A stretch of DNA of 64,000 nt from Allacma fusca (Eukaryota > Arthropoda > Collembola > Symphypleona > Sminthuridae), in the NCBI GenBank assembly GCA_947179485.1, contig OX359246.1, positions 28,644,001-28,708,000 on the forward strand, in the 5' to 3' direction. The stretch's first letter is position 1, and each line of letters starts with the position of its first letter. The translations under genes were made by a program, and so were the position numbers. Positions 11,540 through 23,333 of this stretch are shown piece by piece. Under the pieces are notes generated by a model, which was not told the origin of the DNA, searched no databases, and was given only the letters and a program-made list of their open reading frames with translations.

Positions 11540-12685
11540 TGAATATTTTTACAGTCCAAATTGTATATGAGTGTTTATTCTGCGTATAATAATAAAATAA
11601 CCACATGATAGTACATTAACCCCTTCCAGGTTACCATTTCAAATCATCAAAACATAACACGGACGTGAATGTAAATATTTTCGTCAAGAGCAAAGTTTTA
11701 AAGATGGAATTTTAGTTTCCTTTAGGAGTCCCGGTTATATTTCAAATTACTTTCGTCCTTGCTACTTTTTGGTTAGAGCGGCACTCAAGCATTCTTACAG
11801 CATGGCAAATGTATATACAAATGGATTTCATCTTCCCTCTACCCACTACCCCATACTAGATGTTTTCAATAACGTAATTTATTTGGATATACACTCGTAA
11901 TATTATTGATTGCAGGATTCTAAATTATTTACATGTTTTAAAATAATAAGGAAACCCTATCTTTATTTTATACAATTTAAACAAGAACAAAAATTAAAAT
12001 ACAGCTACTTTAATCATACAGAGTCAGATTTGGGGAAAACTGAATGTAGCTCAGCCTATCTTTCAAACTATGAAAAGCTGTTTCTGTATTTTTATTCTTA
12101 TTCTACATAGATACATAGTATGTGCTACTTAAATGAAACGAGACATGACTCCAATTTAACTAAAAACGAAAATTTTTCGATGTCCGTATAAAGAGAGTCG
12201 ACTGTATAAATAGGTCTAATGCTTAATGGTCAAACCTGCACTGAAGACTGAAGTATGTATGTGTCAGTTAGCGCCGGTTCTGGTACTAGAGATCAGACAA
12301 GTCTGTCTCAACTGAAATTTGGTGTACTTGCCCTTGGCTCTAGGGATCTGGTAATTGCCTTGTGTGTCTCAGCACTATTTCAAGTGCTCAGGGTCAGATC
12401 TGGGTAAAAACATATGGTTGAGCCAATATTTTAACCTAATAAGCAAGTTCTGTTTTTCCGAGTATAGGTTAATTGCTTTTATCACTCCACTTCGAAAAGA
12501 TGATCCAAGCATTCTCTTGCTGTAATTAGTGCTGTAATATTGTTCGCATTTTGTTTGTTCTATTGCTCAGTTCTTGTTTTTTGAACAAAACAAAACAAAC
12601 AAGACCAGTTTTCGAAAAAACAAAACCGCGATAAGATAAAACAAAACTATAACAAACAAACCACCACGACAGCGGGTAATAACCT
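11540..12685. other. Spacer downstream of copy C
   Basis: No gene is seen. 11540-11800 is homologous to the spacer after copy F (about 51300-51700). 12550-12660 contains a run of AACAAAAC words and their complement and may be a MITE remnant; no ends could be defined. Confidence 0.4.
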
Positions 12686-12689
12686 TTTC

Positions 12690-13336
12690 AAACTGAGTTT
12701 GAAACCTGAGCTGAACATGACCTCAAATCGACGTGAGTGAGTCACAAATAGATACATGACCTCAAATTGACCTGAGTGAGTCACAAATAGCGACATGACC
12801 TCAAATTGATCTGAGTGAGTCACAAATAGCGACATGACCTCAAATTGACCTGAGTGAGTCTCAAATAGATACATGACCTCAAATTGAGCTGAGTAAGTCA
12901 CAAATAGCAACATGACCTCAAATTGACCTAATTCGTACAAATATCAACATGATTTCAAATTCATCTTACAGTATTGAGTCACAGATGTACAGTAACATGA
13001 CCTCAAATTGACCTCAGTGAGTTACAAGTTCCATGACCTCAAATTGACCTCAATGGGTCACAAGAAATTCCATAACCTTAATTTGGCCTCAATGGGTCAC
13101 AAGAAATTCCATAACCTTAATTTGGCCTCAATGGGTCACAAGAAATTCCATGACCTTGATTTGACCTCAGTGGGTTACAAGAAATTCCATGACCTTGATT
13201 TGACCTCAGTGGGTTACAAGAAATTCCATGACCTTGATTTGACCTCAGTGGGTTACAAGAAATTCCATGACCTTGATTTGACCTCAGTGGGTTACAAGAA
13301 ATTCCATGACCTTGATTTGACCTCAGTGGGCTACAA
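12690..13336. repeat. 39-bp minisatellite, two related blocks
   Basis: Block 1 (about 12715-12935) has units of the form ACATGACCTCAAATTGACC followed by TGAGTGAGTCACAAATAG. Block 2 (about 13000-13336) has units of the form CCATGACCTTGATTTGACC followed by TCAGTGGGTTACAAGAAATT. Both have a 39-bp period and share the core CATGACCT(C/T)(A/G)A, so they descend from one unit. Because 39 is a multiple of three, long repetitive open frames arise on both strands; they are not counted as genes. The array resumes at 14203-14290 after a MITE. Confidence 0.88.
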
Positions 13337-14202
13337 TAGTACTCGGAATAGTTCAGTTCGATTCAAAATTTGCAGTTCAGTTCAGTTTGAGCAGTGAACT
13401 GAAACGAAAATTCGGTTTCGGTTCAGTTCAAGTAAAAACAGTTCAGTTCAGTTCAGTTTCACCCGATGAACTGAACTGAATCGGTGAATCAAACAATTCA
13501 GTCGCAGTGTTTGGTAAACAAGAACAATTACGGATGTACACATATATCATTCGAGTCAATCCCAAAAAAAACTGATTTCTTTATCCTCTTAACCTGTTCC
13601 TAATCGCATTCACCATAGCAATCAGTGCACTGGAGAATGCACAAATTATGATGACGGTAATGTACTCTGGAATGGCCCTGTTTCAGAATCTATGTTTAAT
13701 AATCCATTGCTTCCTTTTAGCATTGCAGCTTTGGGCGAATTCAGTATTTACATTTTCCTTAGGATTCGTATCAATTTTAATTTTTTCAGCTCCGTAATCA
13801 AACCAGAATTTTAAGTAGCTGTTGAAGTTTTAAAGAAAGTAAACCGAAATGCAACTTCTTTAGCCCCAAGCTTGGTCCAGCAACATAGTAACGTCCCATG
13901 GAATTATTAAAAGAAAAATTGTTAAATAATAAAGAAGTTAATAAACTGCTCATTATTCGTTAAATAACTATACATGAGAATGAAAGATAAGAATGTACTT
14001 TGGTGGCGACATTTCAAGCAAGGAGTCCGTATGCAAACCGTTTGAACTGCAGTTTGCATTACATGGTTCAGTTCAAATCAAATACTGAATCGAACTGTTC
14101 AGTTCAGTTCAACAGCTGAACTGAACTCTATTTATAATGAATCAAACTGAACTGAACCGAATCGGAATTTTTCGGTTTTGAACTGAACTGGTCCGAGTAC
14201 TA
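13337..14202. mobile_element. hAT-type MITE, 866 bp, GTTCAGTTC word
   Basis: Ends TAGTACTCGGA / TCCGAGTACTA, with a perfect 8-bp duplication GGCTACAA (13329-13336 and 14203-14210). It sits inside one unit of the 39-bp minisatellite. Subterminal regions are packed with GTTCAGTTCA on the left and TGAACTGAAC on the right. Non-coding. Confidence 0.92.
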
Positions 14203-14210
14203 GGCTACAA

Positions 14211-14821
14211 GGAGTTTCATTGCCTCATTTTTCGATGGGTCACACGAATTCCCATGACCTTAATTTGACCGTTGTAGGTTATTAGTAGACCCATGATAAC
14301 ATAATAATGAACATTAGGAGCTACTGAAGTGCACGGTTTTATTTACATATGTACCTATCATTTATACTTTGAACCGCTGGGCTCAAGTAAGGTCAACAAA
14401 ATCTTAGCACTATTTACAGATGTTTATTACATGTTTACACCATCTGGGAAGATTGTAATCTGGGGGACGGGAAGGTGAACTGAGAAGAATCTGTCTTTTC
14501 ACAAAAATTCGACCCTTGCGGGTATACTCAAACTCGCAGTGGCTAAGATTTGTTGCTAAGAGGGGCGCTATAAGTGTACAGTAAACGTAGGTCATGTAAA
14601 TGATTCTTTGAAAATTTGAATTCTGTCATCACATTCTAAAAATAATAGACTAAATTCTCAAAATAGTGTGAATGGGAAAGTCGTGCTTTATTTCAAAATT
14701 TTGAATCAGCTAGCATGCTTCTGTTGTTAAAAGCAAAATGATTCAATTCGTTTCTTAAAAAATAGAAGCAGTATGACTTCTCTTCAAAAATTATTTACTT
14801 AATTAAATAATTTAAAAAAAA
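14211..14821. other. Minisatellite remnant and spacer upstream of copy D
   Basis: 14211-14290 holds two decayed units of the 39-bp array. The rest matches spacer upstream of copies B, E and G, including AAGAGGGGCGCT near 14560. No gene is seen. Confidence 0.5.
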
Positions 14822-15146
14822 ATCAGTCTTAAGTAAATATGTTAGAGATGGTCCGCCGTTTTGACCTACCCTGCACTTGTCGTTCAGCTTACATGAATCA
14901 TGTAATCTTCATGTGGGCAATATCGCTCAGTCATTCATACAGGGTAAGATTTTGGGCATGCCAAATACGGTTGTGTCAGTCTCTCATGCTCAATGCGAAT
15001 GCTTATCCTTCGCATCGTCGCATCTTCACCTCACATAAAGAGCTTTTGTTTCCTGCTGTACTCAAGCAGTTCGGTATGTGAGAGGAAAGGGACGAGACTT
15101 CAAATAAAACGTTTCTTCTGGATAATCTCTTGATCAATTAATTGTG
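14822..15146 (+). promoter_or_regulatory. Conserved 5' flank of copy D
   Basis: Same order of blocks as in the other copies (GTCTTAAGTAAATATGTTAG, TCAGTCATTCATACAGGG, GTGTCAGTCTCTCATGC, GTGAGAGGAAAGGGACGAGA, AAATAAAACGTTTCTTCTGG), with more divergence in the middle and loss of the CTTTTTATCCC block. Closest to the G flank. Confidence 0.55.
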
Positions 15147-15908
15147 ATGCAGGAACGCCAGCTTTGCTGCTGTGGATCCAGAGGATGGACTTTAGTAATC
15201 GGATGGCTTCAAATTGTAAGTCGATCTAAGTGCAGTAATAATTATAAACATCCTATTTTTGTTATGAAAATTCTTTCCAAAGACTTTCTACCAGAGATGT
15301 GTAAAATACCTCATTTTTGTTTAAGAAATACCAAATACTTTTTTTCGTAACATAAAATACTAAATAAAATACCAGCAACTAGTTTTTCTAAAATACTTAA
15401 ACTCTAAAATAAAGTAGAAAATACTATCTGAAATACTTCAAAATCAGGAAATACATGAAATTACTGTTTTGGAAATCGAGTAAAGATTTTCAAAAATAAA
15501 AGCTTTTTAAACACTTTATCCGACAATCAAGATCTACGCGCACTAAAAATCAGTCCTGCAATGCTAAGCAATCGTTCCACAGGAGCTGAAGATGGCAATG
15601 GGGTGTATTAAACAGGGGTATTCTAAACTACCAATTTCTTATATTTTATAATTTTGAAAGCATGCTAAACAAAAGAACCATGCTCTCTGATGCTACTTAG
15701 CAGTGGAAAGACTGACAATGAGCGAATTTATCCCGTTTAATATTTCCAGTGCATACGACGTTTCTTAATCGATAAAACGTTCCTATACTATGTATGTATA
15801 TGTTAAGGGTCATAAACAGTTTTCAACAAGCAAGACTGCGGCAATTTCAAAAGTTTGGGTACTTAACTATTTTGATCAAGTATCTTATTTTAAGTACTTA
15901 TATTACTA

Positions 15909-15945
15909 CTAGTAAAAGCCCTGTGCTTCGCACAGGGACAATTAC
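15909..15945 (-). mobile_element. Helitron-like 3' terminus
   Basis: Read on the minus strand this is a hairpin CCCTGTGCGAAGCACAGGG followed by CTTTTACTAG and a T, the standard Helitron 3' end. The element would extend rightward on the plus strand. I could not identify its 5' end with confidence; an A|TCTCTACCGTAATAATG at 22598 is Helitron-5'-like but in the opposite orientation. Only the end is annotated. Confidence 0.6.
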
Positions 15946-16141
15946 TTGAGAATTGTGAGGGTATACACAAAACCGTAAATTGCTATAGATCCCGTATCAT
16001 GGTTTGTCGAGAAGGCTTAATATTAATAGCCCGCTTCGCTGGGTAAAGTAATCTCATATAAGACATGTGAACTATTGTAAGACTAACAATTCATTTCAAA
16101 TAGCTAGTTGGTAATTCATCATCAAAAAATTATGCTGCAAC

Positions 16142-19100
16142 CAGGGATGTCAACGATTAATAATCGCAATTAATAATTAACGATTGACGATTAATAATTA
16201 ATAATCGTTAATCGTCAATTTAAATCACAAACAATTTAATGAATAATCATCAATTATAATCATCAATTATGTAATTGTTTACATCAATCAGTAATTATTA
16301 TTTGTAGCATGATAATTTGTTCGAAGTAATCAACAATTGTAATCACAATTTCTTTATTTCAAACCGGTAATCATTAGTTGTAATTAATATTTCCACAATT
16401 TTTCAGAATAATCGTTAATCGTAGTCATGAATTATAATGCTTTGAAAAAGTAATTATTAATTGTAATCATCAATGCTAGATACTGTGAAAGTAATTATTA
16501 ATTGTAATCTTCAATGCTAGATACTGTGAAAGTAATTATTAATTGTAATCCTTAATGCAATGCATTGAATGTAAATAACGTTGACAAACGTTAATGCACC
16601 GCAATCTATGAAGCTTCTAATGCATATTTGCTTACAAGTCTTTATACAACGATGTAGTATAATTGCATAACGACAGTAAAACGATTTTCGTAAAGGTCCA
16701 ACTACGCTTGAAACACAATAGGCAATGGTCGGTTGGATTTGCACTTACTGAACGTCTGCATCAATTTCTTGGAACTAAGTGAAACAATTTTAATTTGGTC
16801 ATTACAAAATACGTAATAAAGAAGCATTAAAAAAGAAAAATTTAATGGCATCAACAATCAAACTCAAGCGTTCTGGGGCACCACTCATTTTAGACGGAAA
16901 GTTTTTCAAAATAAGTGAATCCAGTGAATGCGATGGAAAAGTGACTGCTCAGTGCGTTCGGTGTAGCATCACTTCGAGCAAATCGGGTAAAATTAAAGGC
17001 AAAATGACCACCACGTCAAATTTCATCACACATTTGCAGGTACTTCCTCATTAAAGGATAAATTAATGATCTACATGGCAGCATCAATTCAAATGCAAAT
17101 TTAACTTGGTTTATGGGCTGATACTTTATAACTTATAAACATTTTTTACAGCGCGTTCAAGGAAAAGATGGCATTTTTGAAGAATATCAGCGGTATTGCA
17201 AAATATCAGTTGATACCAGGCACCAGAAGAAACTCACTGATAGTTTCCCAGTTCAGTCAAAACCAAATATAAAGACCAAAGCTGAATCATTGCTGGTAGA
17301 CTATGTTGTAGAGACAATGTCCCCTCTGGCACGAATGGATCATCCTGCTTTTGCACGGCTTATAAAAGGTAATTAGTTCGCTAAAATTTTTACATTAAAA
17401 TCCGGGTATGCATTTACTCACGTATTTAAATTTGTTTCGCTTTTAGCAAATGATGTTTCTGGTCCAGTATGTCTACTAATATTAATACCCCATAGTAAAT
17501 TCTGGCTAAATAAACGGCATTATTTTGAAAGTTAACGTTACATCCAGATTAATTGAAAATTTTATCAAAATTACTTTTGCTGAACTCAGACATTTTTTAG
17601 CCCTTTATTCTTTTATGAGTTATGCCGCTTGTATTCCGTCAGTATATGCAATACGAAATATTTGGTACTCTTTTTGACGCTGTATTAAAAAATCAATAGA
17701 CATTTTACTAGTTTATTCCTGTCATTGCGGAGGATGCTCAAAAAAAAGGAAATCTCCGACGACCTGCCAAATTGAATTTTATTTAGGAATATTATTATTT
17801 GTGGAGTTAATTATGTATGTATTAAAATTCATTGCGGTCCTCTTAAAATTGCTGCTGCATTTGACAGTCAAAATTGATGTATATTGATTTCTTAATATGT
17901 TTCTGGTGTATTTACTCGCAAGTAATTTCATATTAATGCATAGAATATTATATCAGTTCTATGTGAGACTGCAGATAATTTTTATATTCTGTCATTGCAT
18001 TATATTTTCCTACAAAACTCAAATTCATAACTAGTGTATGACTGTATTCAGCGTTAAAAACATGTATCTTGTCAACCCCCTAATAGTTTTGTGTGACCTT
18101 ATATTTTCATGACATACTTGGTGAAATGTTCAGGAATATTCAACTGATTAATATTAACCGATGACATATTTGCAGAATTTCCATCTAACGCTGCAGTTCC
18201 ATCACGAAATACACTGTCACAAGGATAAAAGACCGTTTTAATAACATGGTCTTGAAGCTTAAAGACCACTTAGTAAAGGTCCCCTGGATTTGCTGTACTG
18301 CAGACTGTTGGAAGTCAAAAGCGGGTAACAAAAGTTACCTAGGAGTAACTTGTCATTGGTTGGATGACAAATTGGAACGGGTCTCAGCAGCTTTGGCAAT
18401 TAAAAGATTTAAGGGGTACCACACTTTTGACCGGATTGCTGACATGCTAAGAGACATTTTTGCAAGCTACGATATTCCTACCAGCAAAATTGTTTTTGTT
18501 GTTACAGATAATGGTATGTGATAGAAAAATGTGGATGCAAGAATCGAAGGTTGTTTAATCAAGGGAGTTCGGGTTCGGTTGCTCTTACAATTATTTTTTC
18601 TAATTTTGCAGGAAGCAATTTCGTCAAAGCGTTTAAAGAATTTGCAGCAACTGATGAAATTGAGGAAGTTGAGTCGTCCGACGACGAGGAGACTGAGGAT
18701 ATGGAATTTGGACATATAGTGGATTCAGATGAGGAATCACAAAAACAGCCTGTTTCTCCTTTCTTCCTTCCAAATCACGCAAGATGTGCCAGCCATACGC
18801 TTAATCTTATTGTAAGCAAAGATTTATTGAAGGTAGGTGAAACAGGGTATTCGACTAATACAGCAACCATTTATCTGATTTCATGGTGTTTTCACGATCC
18901 GGAGTTCATATCTGGTCGTTGGCTAAAACTCTGTGGCTAATAATAATTTTATGAAGTCAGCGTTTCTTGGGGAAATTGTATGTGTGATTTATTCTATCTC
19001 TTGGCTTTTCAAAGAGTACAATATGACCAGGATGTAGTTTAGGGCAAAGTCGTGATGCAATACTGGGATGACAATCCCAATTTCATGGACAAATTCAAGA

Positions 19101-21443
19101 CTTAATTAATTTAGGAATCATATTTATATGGCGTTTTGGGGGGTTTCAATTCCTAGAAATCAGTCATAAGCGCATTATATATGTAAATTATTCACACATA
19201 AAATTCATTTAATTATATTTTTTTAATTGGTTTATGTTTAATTCTTTCATCGTCCTTTTTTGAGCAATTTATCAAAGAATTGTTTACTTTTACTTACCTA
19301 CAAATCATTGCTCCCTTATTTTTGATCATATTGCTTCAAAAGCTTTTTAAGTATGATGCAAGACTAGGGGTAATAATAGTAATATAATAAAATCAAATGT
19401 TTTCAAAAATTTGTACTTACGAGGGGAGAAAAGTGAAACGTTGGAACCTGTACAAAAGGATATTTTAAATTTATTAATCCCATTTTGATTTCTTACATAA
19501 TACGGCGTGAAAATTAAATAAAATTTACTATTTGATTTACTTTTTGCGTTTAGCTCGAAAACGAGTCAAGTGCAGGAGCTGGGCGTTTTGATGTAAAAAA
19601 ATCCCCAAAAGTTATGATCAAATCTGTTTTTTCAAAATGTCAAGCATTCTGGAACAAATTATCAAGGTCTTCGCAGATTGAAGAACAAGTAGCAGATATT
19701 ACAAAAAAGGCAATATTGAAACCGAATGCTACGCGCTGGAACTCGTTGTTTGATGCTGTCAGGCGACTGCTAGAATTTAAAAACGATCTGTCGAAACTAT
19801 TTGATTTGGCTGGTGTTAAAGCATTAAACCAAACCGACATCGAATTTTTAGAAGATTACGTCACAGCAGTAACCCCGGTATCATATGCCTTGGATAAGCT
19901 GCAAGGAGAGCAAGCATTGTATTTCGGATCACTTGCACCAGTGATCTTTAGTGTCAAAACCAAGCTTCAAGAATGTATATCCAATTGTAACGAGCGAAAA
20001 TACGTTCCATCTTTGGCTTTGGCGTTAAAACATGGCGTTGAAAAAAGGTTCAAAGACATTCTGGATTTGGAATTTGAGTCGTCACAAGAAGCATTCCTTG
20101 CTGCCATGTCAACGCCATTTTTTAAATTGCGGTGGTTGCCTACAGAAAAACGAAAAGAATTTCAGGAAGAATTTGTTAAAGAAGCTACAAAATGGAGCAC
20201 AGTAGAGTCTCATGAAAATCCCTCAAGTTCAGCTGCAATTTCAGAAGATTCTTTCTTTAACTTTGTCGTTGCAGATAATGAAGTGGTCTCAAATAATCAT
20301 GATGTAGCTCTAGAGTGTCTACGATATTTTAATGATCGGTCGACAGATCAAGCAAGTTTGAGCAATTATCCCACGATAAGACGGATGTTTCATCGTTTTA
20401 ATACTGGGTTACCATCTTCAGCTCCAGTTGAAAGACTTTTTAGTTACGCAGGACTTATAATGCGTCCGAATAGAGCCAAAATGTCTGACGAGCTTTTCGA
20501 AAAACTCGTGCTGCTTAAAACCAATTCCCAAATAAGTGTTTTGCGCTAAAAGTAATTACATGGTTTTGGGGCATTTTAAGTATTGGAAGTACTTAGAAAA
20601 CACCTGTTTCTGATGCATACATTTGTGTTGTAAATTGTAAATGTTTCCTCTTTGTTTGGTTTAATTTGGTCTTCAAATGGTTATTTTATATTTTTAATCC
20701 TGCTTCCTAAATCTCTCGTTCCAAATACAAATTCACGATTTTTTGTATCCATATACTTGATTATAGAAAAATAAAACCCAATAGTAATAATCAGTAAGTG
20801 ATCGTCAAAATTGTATTAATTAATTCAAGGTTGGAACGGAGTAATCACTAATTGTAATAATCAGTTTTAGGTTGCATCAAAGCAACTATCCATTGTAAGT
20901 ACTGAGTCAATTGTAATCATCAAGTATTTATTATTGTACAACAATCTTCAATTGTAATCGTCAATTATTTATTCTTGTACATCAATCGTCAATAGTAATC
21001 GTCAATTATTTATTCTTGTACATCAATCGTCAATTGTAATCGTCAATTATTTATTATTGTGCAGCAATCGTCAATTGTAATCGTCAATTAGTGATTACAT
21101 TCCAGCAATCGTCAATTGTAATCGTCAATCATTCATTACAGTCCAGCAATCGTCAATTGTAATCTTCAATTTATTAATTACATTCCAGCAATCGTCAATT
21201 GTAATCGTCAATTTATTATTTACATTCCAGCAATCGTCAATTGTAATCGTCAATTTATTTATTGTAGTAAAGTAATCATCAATTTTAATCGTCATTTTAT
21301 TAATTACATTCCTTCAATCGTCAATTGTAATCGTCATTCTCTAAGAATCACACAATATTAATTATCAATTGTAACTAGTTATCAATCCAAAAGTAATTAT
21401 TAATCGTAATCGTCAATTACAACGTTGCATTTTGACATCTCTG
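16142..21443 (+). mobile_element. hAT transposon, 5.3 kb, with transposase gene
   Basis: Ends CAGGGATGTCAA (left) and TTGACATCTCTG (right), with a perfect 8-bp duplication GCTGCAAC (16134-16141 and 21444-21451). Both subterminal regions (16150-16560 and 20800-21420) carry many copies of AATCGTCAATTGT and AATTAATAATCG variants. A five-exon transposase gene lies between. Its CAG(A/G)GATG ends resemble those of the elements at 10968 and 15292, so it could be the source of transposase for them. Confidence 0.93.
16845..20549 (+). CDS. hAT transposase (BED zinc finger, RNase-H-like core, hATC dimerisation domain)
   Basis: DNA cut-and-paste transposase. Probable exons: 16845-17040 (BED-type finger, CVRC...THLQ), 17152-17368, 18176-18513 (ends in VTDNG, a catalytic-Asp region), 18612-18832 (acidic insert, then CASHTLNLIV) and 19554-20549 (NATRWNS, then the hATC motif SSAPVERLFS near the C-terminus). 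All junctions are GT-AG. Total about 600-650 residues, normal for the family. The beginning of exon 3 (18176-18245) does not read cleanly in the frame used downstream, so either the acceptor lies a few bases away or there is a 1-nt slip; this is the only visible defect. The start ATG at 16845 precedes the BED domain with few extra residues. An AATAAA lies near 20771. Confidence 0.85.
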
Positions 21444-21460
21444 GCTGCAACGCTCCAGCC

Positions 21461-22399
21461 TAAGCATGAGATCGGTTCGGTTTAACGCGGTTATCCGACC
21501 ATCGGTTAACCGAAACCGACGGTTCGGTTAGAAAAGTCGTAACCGAATTGAAATAACCGAACGGTTCGGATACGTCAATGCCTAACCGGATATCGGTTTC
21601 GGGTCGGTTCGGTTTTAAATATGAATTTATCCGATCGGTTCGGATTAAGTAAATGTAACCGCTCGGTTAAACCGACGGATAACCGATTTTGAATTTCGCT
21701 CCTAAAATTTTTAGGAAATCGTAATCGAGAACGGCTGTAGCACGAATTTCTCGAGACAAACGATTGTTTCGTTATGTATCTGTAACTAATACATTTAGAA
21801 AGCAGAAACGCATGGACCACGAGCAGGTCTACATTTGTTCACCACATCGCAATTATTTCAAACGGCATTATTTAATTTTTAGCTTAAATTAAATAAGTGC
21901 ATTAATACTACAACTAATATGCTATCAGTGGAAAACTCCGACACCGTAATAAGGGCAGAAACTACCGGGAACAATGAGCAAAAGATGAAAAGTGAGGTTT
22001 GGGACCATTTGGTCTTACTGGAGATTTGGTCCTTAGGTTTTTAGTTGTCATTTGAAGTTAAATAATAGCTCGAATTTGATAAAAATTAGTGTAATAATTG
22101 TTTTAAGTTTGAAAGACATTTTTTTTAAACAAAGATGTTCAGAAAAGGTTTTAATAAATATTTATCTATTTCGAATGAAGTTTTCGCTGGTAAAATGTGC
22201 ATAATTGTTTCGGTTATTCGGATAACCGACAAACGGTTCGGTTATGAAAATCATCCGAACCGATGTATGGCGGTTCGGTTCCGGATAGGAGAATTTTTTG
22301 ATCCGAACAAAACGGTTCGGTTCGGATTTTGACAAAAAAATAACCGAAAACTTCGGTTCGGTTCGGATTTGTGTTTTATCCGAACCGATCTCATGCTTA
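21461..22399. mobile_element. hAT-type MITE, 939 bp, GGTTCGGTT word
   Basis: Ends TAAGCATGAGATCGGTTCGG and CCGAACCGATCTCATGCTTA are near-perfect inverted repeats, flanked by a perfect 8-bp duplication CTCCAGCC (21453-21460 and 22400-22407). It lies 17 bp from the right end of the coding hAT. Both arms are dense in GGTTCGGTT and AACCGAACCG. Non-coding. Confidence 0.93.
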
Positions 22400-22407
22400 C
22401 TCCAGCC

Positions 22408-23333
22408 CACTAAAGTTCTCTCCTAAACTCAACATTTGGCTATACACGGGGAATTTAACTAATCACTTCATCAACTTATTACCAACCAACATTATTATTA
22501 AATCTTGCTGTTGAATCACTGTATAGTGCTTCACCCATTAGTGGATCAGCACAACGTGTTGATCAAGTATGATTTTTTGTTATTATAATTTGTGTATATC
22601 TCTACCGTAATAATGTAACTGAAGCCTCAGATACTGGACGCACTGATAATTTAAAATAGGAAAAGTGAAAGGAATTTATATTAGCGCAACATTTTTCAAT
22701 TACTATTGTTACTAAAGTCCATGGTTCCTACAAATAAATCCTTAATTCCTAATGATATTTTTAGGGGATATAAAGATCAAATGTATGGATGTAAAGGCTT
22801 GTAATTAAAAAATAGTGAGCAAATAACTTCAGCAATACAAATTCTGAGAATTTATCTGACGTTATATATATATAAAAACTTGTAATAAGTACTTTCAATT
22901 CCATTTGCTTTTTTCCTAATAAGAATCCCATACTTATGTGTACAAAGTTCAGTCAATAAAATTCTCCTCTCCTGAAATTCGTTAGTGCCGTAACCGAACG
23001 TAGTTTTTCTCACTACCAGACTTAATTTAATTCAAATTTGGTGATTTATGTCTAATGTTTATAATAATTATGATTAGCGCTTTTAAGTGATAATCTAAAA
23101 TTGCGTAATATTGCGGGCTTCCAGTTTGCTGCAAGCAGTTGGTATATGCCGAGAACCACAGCGAGCTGAGCGAGCTGAAAAAGCTCTCCCCTGCCACAAC
23201 CTTTCAGCCCGCTGTGCTTCTCGGCTTGCTGTATATACCACCGACTTGCTTGGCTATATGTTGAAATGAGCCGCGAAGGTTTGAATTGTAAAGCCAAAGC
23301 CGCGAAAATTTAAATCAACGGACAGGTCTAGAT
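22408..23333. other. Non-coding filler between nested elements
   Basis: No convincing ORF. It appears to be the continuation of the sequence left of the coding hAT (15946-16133), that is, part of the element whose Helitron-like end is at 15909. It contains a marked inverted repeat at 23133-23252. Confidence 0.4.
23133..23252. repeat. Imperfect palindrome, arms about 45 bp
   Basis: The left arm reads GCAAGCAGTTGGTATATGCC then GAGAACCACAGCGAGCTGA. The right arm returns as TCAGCCCGCTGTGCTTCTCG then GCTTGCTGTATATACCACCG. RNA from either strand would fold into a long hairpin. Confidence 0.75.

Noticed and set aside
12647..13397. Repetitive ORFs with 13-residue periods
   Set aside because: Direct consequence of a 39-bp minisatellite. 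No splice sites, no conserved start.
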